Shown here piece after piece: positions 40,401 through 52,400 of a stretch of DNA of 64,000 nucleotides; position 1 is the stretch's first letter, and each line of letters begins with the position of its first letter. The position numbers were made by a program, and so were the translations under genes. This DNA is from Chrysemys picta bellii (Eukaryota > Chordata > Testudines > Emydidae). Where the stretch lies: assembly GCF_011386835.1 (NCBI RefSeq), contig NC_088800.1, positions 25,224,572-25,288,571 on the forward strand, written 5' to 3'. The notes under the pieces were generated by a model, which worked only from the letters and a program-made list of their open reading frames with translations, was not told where the DNA came from and did no database searches.

Positions 40401-43400
40401 ATTACCTACATGGTAGGTATGATGTAAGGAAGGTATTATTCCAGGCATGTGAATGCCCAGAAAGGATATTTGCTTATCCTTAGAAGTGTATTTGCTTATC
40501 ACCAAACCCGGGGCTTTTTGCAAACTCAAGGTATTAACTTTCCCATACAACTTTATCACAAGTGCTCAAGTATCAATTCCTAGACAACAACAAAAATCCA
40601 GCAGAAATTTATCACTGACCCTAACATTTTGATCACAACATCTGGACTTTAGTTAAACAAATGAAGTTAAAAAAAGAAAAAAAGAGAGAAGAAAAAAATT
40701 AAGAAATGTAACTAGCCCTATACAGCAAATGTTTTCTTCTGTCCACTCTGAAGTCTCTTTCATGTGCTAATGGTGGCATTTTTTTAAACTCTTCCCCTTT
40801 GACTTACTCAGACCTTTAAGGACCTCACACATCTAATGGTTCCTCACATTCACTAAGAACAATCGAGAGAGAGGTCTGGTGGCTGACATGCAGTATGATT
40901 AATGGACAATGTTTATTTAATTTCCTACAACAGGAGTTTTCTCTAAGCCTTCTCCAAGGAGCTGTTGCTTTACAATTTGGGCTTTCATTAGTAAAATACT
41001 TAAGTCCAATAAATAGTGAATTAAATAATATTGCCCAGATATATATGCTTTAGAAAAACAAATCCAACTATTTAAAAGTTTTACTAGAACAAGGAAAGCA
41101 ACTTTTGTAACAGTACTGTAAGTAGTCGCTTCTTTGTAAGAAATTATGAAAAATTAACTATCATTTACTTCTATTTCAATTGGCTTCTTTTAATAACAGG
41201 GAGTTGAAGCATGCTAAAGATTAAGCACTCTATCAGAGGAATGATTATTTAGCAATAGACTAGAGCAGTGTCCGTTTCAAAATACAGCAATTTAAGAACA
41301 TTTATTTTTAAAAACTTCAGTTGAGATATTTAAAATTAACAACTTTTTAAAAATAATCAAGAAATCTCAGTGGTTTCGTTTGAAATGATGCTCGCTGTAT
41401 TTTTGCATGAAATAAACTAACTTTCTGCCCAGCAAGTGAGTGACTGAATACTATTTGCATAAAGCATAACTGTTACCCAATCAATAGAGCACAATATTCC
41501 CATCTGAATTCCCATACATATTCATTTTTAAATGGTGGAGTCTTTAGGACCAGGAATGCCAAGAAAGACTTTTCTTCAAGATTCTATGCACTCTCATACC
41601 TGCGGAAAATTTTACATTTAAATACTTGAAGGGGATACAGTTTGCTGCATTAGAAACCAGTGGCTTATCTTCAGGCACAATGCAAATAACATCCCTTCTC
41701 TTAGCTTCAAGAGAAATCCTTTAATCCAGTTCTTCAAACAGTTGCTACACATTCAGCCTCTCTGTTGTCCCTAAAGAAACAACTGTATCTGATATTTCAG
41801 CTGGGATAGCAGCTGGGGGTGTAGGAAAAAAACACAGATCTTCATTGCAGGTAACTGCCCTTCATGCCACTTGAGTAGGCATGTCTCCTGCCTCCTCCAC
41901 CCCCTTTTAGTCTCCATGGTAGTTTCTGCTGTTGGCATATCAAAGCCTGTGTTTTCTCATTCGTATTTTATGGATTCTTGCAAAGCATTGTCACTTGAAA
42001 TAATGGAACTTCCTTCTTCCTGATAGCTCCCACTGTCTACTCAGGGGGCCTGGCTTAGCTGGATTTAATACCCTATTTAGTTATTTGAAGTGAAGTTGCA
42101 CCAGTACAGAAAATCTCTATCCAGTGCTGGGGTTCAAATGATATGTGGTCTGTACATTTTTAATGCCAAATAATTATTTTCTCCCCTCTTTAAAGAAAAA
42201 CAAGCCTTGTAAGTTAAAATGAGTTACCATCAAAAATCAGCGCTTGCTGTAAGTAATGAGAGTAGACCTAATTTACTGTTTCAGACTGAACCCCGCCCTA
42301 CACCACTTTTAGAGCAGTTACATACAAAGAATAATTTTTTTAATTAAAATCAGAGGATCTCCCGAACACACAAACTGCTGGTTTTCAAAAGGAAACTTAA
42401 CTGCACAGTTGAGAAGGCAATAATGCAACTTTCAGCCCCCAAAATACTGGTTATCATTTGGCAGATAAATCATTTTCAGCTAGTTTTTAAGCCATGCAAT
42501 GACCTTACATTTAATCCAAAGAAGCCTAGAGTTTACTCATTTTTTTAAATGAGTGTTTGTCATGTTTGTCAGATGTAATACCCTAATCAATATCGAACAG
42601 ATATGTTGCTCATGCAGATGTTATAGCTTTCAGTATTTTAGAACTATTAAACTTGATTACAGGATAAACCAGTAAATTACAGAGTCCTGATGTGCAATTT
42701 AAAATTGACAAATACATTAAACTTTAATTAAAGCTTTCCATTATAAATGAATTAGATAAAATAAAATGTACTTTCAAAAGCAAAATGAAGAGTGATGTAT
42801 TTGTGGTGCTAGATTTTTCACAAATTCCACGGTTTAGCATTCTTTATGAACACTAGGATTAACAGCAAATATGGCAGAAAGAGGGTCTTGTGATCATCCA
42901 AATTAAACAATGTTGGTTGATACCATAAAAGAATAGGTAAGGCTCTTGAGACAAATATGCACAGGTACTCAGCGTATGAGCCAAGTACAGTCATACAAGC
43001 ACACAAAAAGGAAAGTGACCACATCAGTAAAAGTCTGGCACTGAGTTATATACTAAAAATGCCACATTGGCAGCTGATCGTTTTCTGGTGTTTCTTGACA
43101 AATATGGCCAGAACAAGCTGACATTTATCCAGGATTCGCTCTCCATGTCATATACTGGTGGTTAAACAAACTGGGCCATATTCAGAACTCAAGTTAGTGA
43201 ATGCCATTCCAACAGAGTCCAACAAAGTGGCACCCAATTACAACAAGTCTGAATTTGACTCTATGAGAATTAGATTTACAATCAGGATAATGCAATTTGT
43301 TATCCCAACAGAGTGAAGCAGTTTAATGTTTTAGGGCAGGGGTCGGCAACGTTCAGCACGCGGCTCGCCAGGGTGCCGGGCCAGTTTTATTTATCTGCTG

Positions 43401-46400
43401 ACGTGGCAGGTTCGGCCGATCGCTGCCCCCACTCGCCGCGGTACGCCGTCCCGGGCCAATGGAAGCAGCGAGAAGCAGCGGCCAGTACATTGCTCGCCTG
43501 CGCCGCTTCTCGCCGCCCCCATTGGCCCGGGACGGCGAACCACAGCCAGTGGGGGCCACGATCGGCCAAACCTGCCGTGTCTGCAGGTAAATAAAACTGG
43601 CCCGGCCCACCAGGGTGCTTACCCTGGAGAGCCACGTGCTGAACGTTGCCGACCCCTGTTTTAGGGGGTGTTATTTTTTCATTTAAAAAAAGGAACATAA
43701 GAAGTGGGTAATTTTGCAAAAGACTAATTTAGCCTGGCTGGGCACATCAGCTCAGTTTATTCTCATTGTGAAGCCTTTTGATATTTAGCACCTGACTATC
43801 CTGGTGCACGTCAAATCTCATATGTGTTAAAAATTACATAATCAAGCGTGCTGTGAAAGAGAGATTCTTGATTCCTTCCCTTTCCCCACCACCCAAGCTA
43901 ATGTTTGTACATTCAAGGCCTGGTTATGTCACTGGAACTCTAGGACACAACTTCTCACTGACAGTTGGAGCCTGATTGGAGTTTTACCTATACTGAATGG
44001 CAAAATACTGTACAAGTTTGTAAATTCCTACCATAAAAAACAAACAAAAAACCCACACCACCTGTTATGTTCAGAATTAAGGCCCCCAAAAAGTAATAAC
44101 ATGAACGGGAGAGAAGTAGGCTTTCCAAAGCACATGTTGCCTCAATGTCTTACAGGTGAAGGAAATCTAGTTTTAATAAACCTCTGTCCTTTATATGTCT
44201 AGTGTAGTCTCTAAAATCTTTTTATTTTTTTTTAAGTCTGGAGGAAATGTATTTATGCAAATAAATAAACAAACAGATATGCAGTGTCTGAGGTTAGAAG
44301 ACAGGTTCATACTTAAAGTGATGACAGGTCTACAATTTATAATTATAAAGTGAGGAGTATAATATCTCTTTGCTTATTGAGGCGTAGTATCCTATCAGGA
44401 CTAGCTGGAGGGTTTTGTTTTATGTTTGTTAAACACACACATGTATTAAACTACCATGGTCCCGGGGAGAGCAAGAGATCCGAGCCAGCTGAGGCAAAGG
44501 GTGCCTTTAAATGCTCCCAGTCTAATTCTAGAGCCTTGGTTTTATCACTATGCAGTAAGACTGACTCCGCCCCCCTGCAAATCCCTTATGTTTTAGCTGA
44601 TAAGTACAGTAGCAAGCTTGTTATACACAATCAGGAGAATTAATAGATAAGAGGTTTAGTTTAAGGATGTAATCAGGATGAGTAAACACCAGGCTGACCA
44701 GCTGTAAACAGTGGTAATAAATGATAATATTTGTCCTGGTCACCTACTGAGCTATTAACAATGTAAATATGTCTTTCCAATGTCTACAATATATACAGTG
44801 TACCAGACTATCCTGTAGTCACATAACCAAATAAATAAGCTCTCTTTGTTGATCTTTACTGAGAACAAGTGTAGTATGGATTAATTTTCATTTTTGTTAA
44901 ACAAAGGTGAACTTCGGTCATGTCAACATTTTCAGTAGCTATGAAAATCTGACTCAACATGCAACACTCAAGCATAAGGAGTCAAGATCAGTAGTTACTG
45001 TATTGTATTTTACAGAATGCCATGTGGCATAACTGCCAACCCCGAGATGTCATAAATAGGGAAATTCACTAAGAAATGTAAGGATAGAACTTTTTACTTC
45101 ATGGAAACATACCGGACACAAAATTTTTGGGAAGGTTAAGAGTGGAAAACCCCTGGGTTTCAAAAACATGGCACTTAAAACTACTTCCTTCAGCACCTGA
45201 TTTTCAGATTATCTGCAAGTTTGTGTTGCCAGAGCGTACACATACACTTGTTCCCTCAAAATTGGGCATGAAAGTTAATTGCTTGGATTTCCAGCTAACT
45301 GTTTCCATGCACCAAATGGACAATTTTCTGGATGTAAACATTTGGGAATATATTTTGATTCCCACAAAATTTGGGGTTGTAGCTGAAAATCTGGCCCTAA
45401 ACACCAGGAACAGAATACACTAACAGAGCAGATACCATGGTCATAAGTATGCTTTAAAAACCTATGATAACCATTGCAAGTATTAATGTCTGTATATACA
45501 TTTATCATTTCTTTTTTCACCGTTGTTAGTTTGCTTCTGCTCTGAGGTTTATTTGGAGATTTTATTATGCAGAAAGAGGTCATCAATTTACAGTTAAGGT
45601 CTGGAGAAGCCTCCCATTTTAAAGCCAATTCTCACTCTCTCAAACACAATTTGATAAAAGGCAAACCACACGCCACATCTTACCTTCACATTGATTTTGT
45701 TTTGCTTTTTTTTTGCAACTTTGGGATAAATAAATAAAGGTGTTTACAAGATATTTGGTTGCAAAGTTGCAGGCGGTTGAACTTTATAAAAATTCCTAAC
45801 TTTTTTTCTGGTCTACACTTATTCCTTTATCTATTCACTCCAGAATGTTCTTATTCTCTTTACCTCCATGAGAAGTGGTACCTTTGTTTTACAAGGGTTA
45901 AGAGTATAAATATGTAAAAGCATCTTAAGTGAAAATTAAATATTAGAATACCAAGCTTTTGATAGAATGCATAGTGCAGTAGAATGGTTGATTCTTTGAA
46001 GGAAACCCTTCTCCAACACAACTTGGGCACCCCAGGCATCAAGGAGGAAAGCTGGCAAACCATTAAACAATTGGCTAGAGCTGGTTGCTTAAAAAAAAAA
46101 AGGTACACATCACAAAAAGTTTCAGGAGAAACTAATTTTGTTTGCATCATTTAAATTTTGTAAGACTTCATTTTCATGTCAACTGCTACTTTCAAAATTA
46201 AAATTTTCAAAAAAATTTTTGTTTTGATTTGAAAAAATTCCACTTGCCATCACTTCTTTAGTTTTTCCACCGGGGAAAAAATAAAATGACAGAAAATGGT
46301 TTTTTTTCTGACTGAGATGAACCTTTTTAAATTATTTTGAAAACTAGTCTTTAAAAATATCAATTTAATTTTTTTTGGTTTACAATCATTTTCTTTTGTC

Positions 46401-49400
46401 AGAATCCAAAATTTTCCACAAATATTTTGGATTCTGTCAAGTCCTTTTTCACCTAAAGAAGTTTTGACCAACAGTTTTCAATCAGCAGTTCTCCTGACTG
46501 CTAGCTTCCAGAGAGTGATGCTGGAACATCTTGAAAAGATAGAGATTTTGAGGAACCCACTGCTAAAACAGCCGAGATGCACCCAATATAGAGGGAGCTT
46601 TTGCAAGATGTCTTTCCAGCTCAAGCCTCAGAGAAAAGCACCAAGCAAACCCTCAGAGGATGGGATAAGTTCCATTTCATGATCCTCAAATCATGTAGTA
46701 GGTTCTGTCTGGTTTTAAATCTAAAGCCCTTAAATATGCCCATCTGGCAAAACAAATTAAGCAAAGTTAACACAGATTAAGTGAAGGACAGGAAATGCCA
46801 AAGGTTCTTCTGGAAAGGGGAAGGTGTTGGTGTTTGGTCTCTGCTTTTCACCAAGGTTATCAGACCAGTTTTTCCATCTCCTGAGGCTTCTGAGGTGAAA
46901 ATGGTTATTTACTATATCATTATCCTGAATGCAGTAGACAGGAGAAAGCCTAGGACTGCACATCTTGGCCACCATCCATTTGCCTCTGAGTTTCTAATAA
47001 GTACAGTATTAACCACCGCTTCCATTTGGAACTTTCTGGGATTCTAATTAGAACTGTCCTATACAAGGTGTAATTGTTACTGCACAGCAACAATGAAACC
47101 ACAACTACCACCAGAACTACAACTACCAAAAAACAAAAACAAACAAACAAAAAAACCCACCTAAACTAAACAACTACAACTAAACTACAATTACAACTTA
47201 AAAACAAAACAAAAAAACTACAACCAAAACCACAACTACAACCACAACCCTTCATCTCCTCAAAATGCAGCAGCCTGGATGGCACAAGAAGGGACAATTT
47301 GCATCTCCTCATGCCATCCATGCTTAATTTGTTTCAATGTATTTAAGCATGGCTATTACTAGCATGGTTTTGTGCTGAGGGCATTGGACTGGAACAGTGG
47401 GTGTGTGTACTGAAAACACAAGCAGAGAGAGAGAGAAGAGTGTAAGAACAGGAGCAGGTGCCTATCTCAACGTGCTCTAAAACAAATTCCACGCATTATA
47501 TAGAGTCAAAACTCACCCCTTTCCTTTATAATGACAGGTTTCAGAGTAGCAGCCGTGTTAGTCTGTATCCGCAAAAAGAACAGGAGTACTTGTGGCACCT
47601 TAGAGACTAACAAATTTATTAGAGCATAAGCTTTCGTGGACTACAGCCCACTTCTTCGGATGCATCCGAAGTTTATGCATACGAAAGCTTATGCTCTAAT
47701 AAATTTGTTAGTCTCTAAGGTGCCACAAGTACTCCTGTTCCCTTTCCTTTAGTTTGGTTAAGAAAGAAGTTGACAATAAGTTGATTTCAAGCCTTCCACC
47801 TGCAGTTGGCCAATTGTAAGACTTCTATCTCTGTCTCTCAAGAGACCCATTCGTGCTTCCAGTATATCTAGGCAGGGTAATGAGTCAGTAGAACCCATGT
47901 AGCCCTCTCTCCACTAACAAGGGGAACTGTTTCAGTCAAACACTGTCAGCCTGTTACAGATACAGCATGAACAGGGCCTATCTGCCTGTGCTTACAACAC
48001 CAAGCATGTTATAGCTGCAGTGATTTGAAAATAATTTTGAAAGAGTAATTTGAAGATCTTTAATAAGGGGAAATGAGCTTGTGTCGTTTTACATCCATTT
48101 CCTTAGTTTTGTTTTAATTGGTTTTCACACTGCGCCAATCCCTCTCCTGTGCTGCACAGTGGAAAGCTTCCCAAACAAATGCCTCTACCAGGAAAACTAA
48201 TCTGATCCCCTGACTGCATTTACTTTGAAACCTTATGGAAACAAAGGCTGGAGGAGTAGGTTTACAAAGTGTCACAACCTGAGTTTCTTTGGTTGGAGTC
48301 AGAACTTCTTAGAGCAAGAGGGAGCAAAGGAAGAAATAAAAATAGAGGCAAAAATCCATAGCATGCACCCAAAGGTCTGTTCTTATGGTAAATTCAAGTA
48401 ATAATGTTAATGGAATTTTACGCTGGAACTAGGAAACTGTCTGCTGCTGAAAAATAAATGCTAAGACCTTTAACATAAACAAATGTTGACATGAAGCTGG
48501 GGATATTTATTTTGAGAGTGACAGGCATGGATCTGGTCACAATGTTTAATTCCATATACATGGTGACTATCATGGCGAATAATCCAGTTAAAAAATAAAT
48601 AGGGGTGACTGGGCAGACCTACACTGGGGTGGGAGATCCAGTCTGGCAACATACGGTAGGAAGCAATATGAGAGTGAGAAAAAGAGAGAGAGAGAATTAA
48701 AAGTGACATTTAATATTCATTAATCTTAACATCTCTTTTGTTGGCATCCCAATTCCAAGCGTTCCTCTGTCCATCCACCTGGCACACTGGTGCCACTCGC
48801 AAACAACTGACTTTAAAATATTACTCAATAATCATCATATTAGCTCGGACAACATTCTTCCTGCTAAAAGGAGTCCCCCTCTGACTTTGCAGTGTGTAAC
48901 ATTGACCCTCAAGCAGGAAAGTGAATTGCTTTTCATGCACAGATAGGCTTTGCATCACAGACATAGGTGAGGACACAGCTGGTCTATTCTTTGTTTGCTT
49001 CCACAGTCATGAAAGTCTGCTTACTCCTGTTCTGTGACACACCCAAACCACATTGGCATGAGGGTGTGTCTGCACTATAGTAACTATACGAGCATAGCTA
49101 CAGTGCCATAACTATGTTGGCATACCCCATAGTGTAGTTGCACCCTACACAGACTGAAGGGGTTTTTCTGCCAGGGCAGGAACCCCACCTCTCTGAGCTA
49201 TGGTAGCTAGGTTAATGGAAGCATTCTTCTGTCAACCTAGCTGCATCTACACTGGGGGTTAGGTCAGCATAGCTACATCTCTCACAGGTGTGAATTTTTT
49301 TACCAAAATTTTAAGCGTAAACCAGGGCTAAGGTGAAAGAGACCCAGTTTGGGAATCAAACTCTACACTTGGCAGAAGAGGAAAGTGCCAGGCAGATAAA

Positions 49401-52400
49401 TACAGTCTCTGCAAAGTAGCCTAGAGTTAGATTTATGAAAAGTAAGAAGATGAAACCCTAGAGCCAAAAAGCCGATCAGAAACCAGCCTATTCCAATGGT
49501 CTTTAGTGTAATCTGGTGACAGATAATCCACATTCCTGAAAATCTGCATTCCAGCTAGGCTAAAAAAAACCCAAAACACCTACGTCAGTGTCACAAATTA
49601 GCAGGTTTCAGTTTTATCTTTTTTCCAATCACTCCAGATACATATGTAATGTCAGCAAATTCAAGGTGTCTTGGAGTTACCTATTTGCATCTGCATTAAT
49701 GATGTCCAAGAACATAGTGTATCAATGGTTAACTTAACAGAAATAAAAAACAATAGAAGAAACTTCTTTGAAGCACAAAAGTTACAGCTTATCGTGTCTC
49801 TCAAGTATGGAGGAAGCCTTCTATTCTGAAACACTTTCCGTACGGAATTCGTTTTCCTAAAACACTGTTAAATCGGACAATATACCTTCAAATTCCTACA
49901 ATCAGTCTATACAAACAGGCTCTCCACTACGTTGGTACTTAAGGGCTCTAACTCAGGATTGAAAAACAACCTTCAAGACATACCAATAACTAGGGAGAGA
50001 CACACAGGGATAGTTAACATTGTTATTTCAATCCAACAGCCTATTATTAAGGAATCATAGGCTAGTGTTCAGTTTACTTTTGTGTTCTAAATGTATATAA
50101 TAGGAAGAAGTCAACAGTTTGAGTTAGAATGAAAGAAGTTACAATGAAAATTACAGTAGGTATTAAGGTTTTGAGAATTAAGGTATCCCTCACCTTCTGC
50201 CATGAATAGGACCTGGGATACAGAAAAATATTCACAGGAAGCTTAGAGGGATGTGGGATTAAATTTCTAGCATAAGAAACATTTCCTATAAATCATGATC
50301 TTCTTGTCTGAAGTAAGTGATTTACAAACAAACAAATGTGAGAACAACAACATTTGTGTGGGATGGAGATCAGTATGGACTAAAATAAGAGGGCAATGAC
50401 AAAGTCTGAAGTAAATTAACTTCATAGGAGTGGGATATAAAATAGAATTTTATCAGCAGACAATGACATTTGTACGCCAATATAGCTCATACGTGTGTGT
50501 GGAGATGCACAATATAATCTGCATGGTTTTCCAGTTTTCAAATGCTTTAGTGCATATCAATACCTATGCCCAGAATAGTGCAAAGCCACACAATTTCACC
50601 CACAGGCACAAGTCCCATACGGGGCTACACCTTTTTTTTGCCCCATTAGATCATGTCACAGCTTCTGATTCCTAAAAAAATCATTAGGTGCTTATCTGCA
50701 AGGGGGGGAATAAGAAGCAAAAGAGAAAGTAAAATAATATCTGGTGGTCACTCCAAAATAGGATGGGGGGGAAGAGAGAGAGCAAGAAAGGGGATGAGGG
50801 AGAGAAAGAGATTCAAAGCCAGCACCAAAACCTCATGCATTGCCTTTTGCTACTGAAGCATTGCCAGGTTCTGGCGTTACTTGTCCTTTTGTATTCTCTG
50901 CTGCTGGTAAGTACATAATAGTGGGAGAGGACAAATTTCATGACACGTACAAGCTTCCATGTATTCACCCAATTTGGGAATAACCCTTTTATTGACCAAA
51001 TTATATAACATGCCTGAGACTGCTAATTCGACATGCCCTTTCCCTTATGATCTCATACACCTTCAGTGTCCTATCAATGCCTACAACTCATTTTGAAGAT
51101 ACTGAAGGTTCCTTAAACCTCTGATATTTATTGAGAGCCACTTTAAAACATGTCCTTAGGAGAGACAAATGGTTGGGAGAACATTAGTTTTCTAAGCTAC
51201 TGTCTGGTCAACTAAGATTCCGTTTACCGTAAACAGATAATCTGGGAAGATGGGTTAAAGAGTGATTTGTCTCAATATTGCCAGCAAAGCAAATTCCCTA
51301 CAAGTTCGTTACTACATGAATACATATCTAATTATCTGAAGTGATATTTTAATTAGCAACAGAAATGAAATAACATTGTCAAGAATGATTGTGATTACTT
51401 TTGTAAAATCCAACAAATGAAGAATCCAATTCTTTCCTTTATTGGGTGGAGATCTACTCCTGGAGATTAAATTCTCTGTGGTTTCATACACTGCAGGGCA
51501 TAATATTAGAATCATCCTCTAAACATGCATCTGTAAACAAAAGTATTTGCTCATGTACTGTTGGCAGGATAAAAGTTAAGTGTTCACAAAATTTGAAGCA
51601 TGCAGCTTGTGTGTGAATGCAAATCAAGTGGTTCGGCATCTACAGTAACTACCTGAAATTTGAGCAGAACTATCCTGAGCTTCAGCAAGTGTAAAAAACT
51701 TAGGTGTGAAAAACTGCCTAAGTAAAGGTTTCAGAGTAGCAGCCAAGTTAGTCTGTATCCGCAAAAAGAACAGGGGTACTTGTGACACTAACAAATTTGT
51801 TAGTCTCTAAGGTGCTACAAGTACTCCTGTTCTTTTTGCCTAAGTAAAATTTCACAGGCCAAATGGAAACCTCTTTGAAAATGCAGCAGTTCGTGACTTG
51901 GATGTTTTGCTTAGATGGTAAGGGGAAAAAAGAAGAATGTCTATCTTTGAAAGGCATATTCAATAAATCTTAAGACACAACTTGCTAAAAGTCAGCACAC
52001 TAGCACTTACTCTGAATCTTCTTGAAGAATACTATGTAATCAATACATCCATCCTATGGTAGCATAGATGATGTATGGCGGGGATGGAGGAGAGGTAGAG
52101 AGGAAGGATTCATGGTTTGAGCATTGGCCAGCTAAATCCAGGGTGGTGAATTCAATCCTTGAGGGGGCCATTTAGGGATCTGGGGCAAAAATCTGTCTGG
52201 GGATTGGTCCTGCTTTGAGCAGGGGGTTGGACTAGATGACCTCCTGAGGTCCCTTCCAACCCTGATAGTCTATGATTCTATATAACCTGAATCTGAGCCA
52301 TAATGTCACCAGTTTTAGATACTTGAAAGTAAGTTAGAGTGATGCAGGCCCATATTTTCAAAACCACGTGTGTTAATTACTGGGACAGCATGCACAAATT

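Noticed and set aside
43313..43719. Three overlapping 85-110-residue frames
   Set aside because: They read through the palindromic MITE, which gives mirrored frames on both strands.
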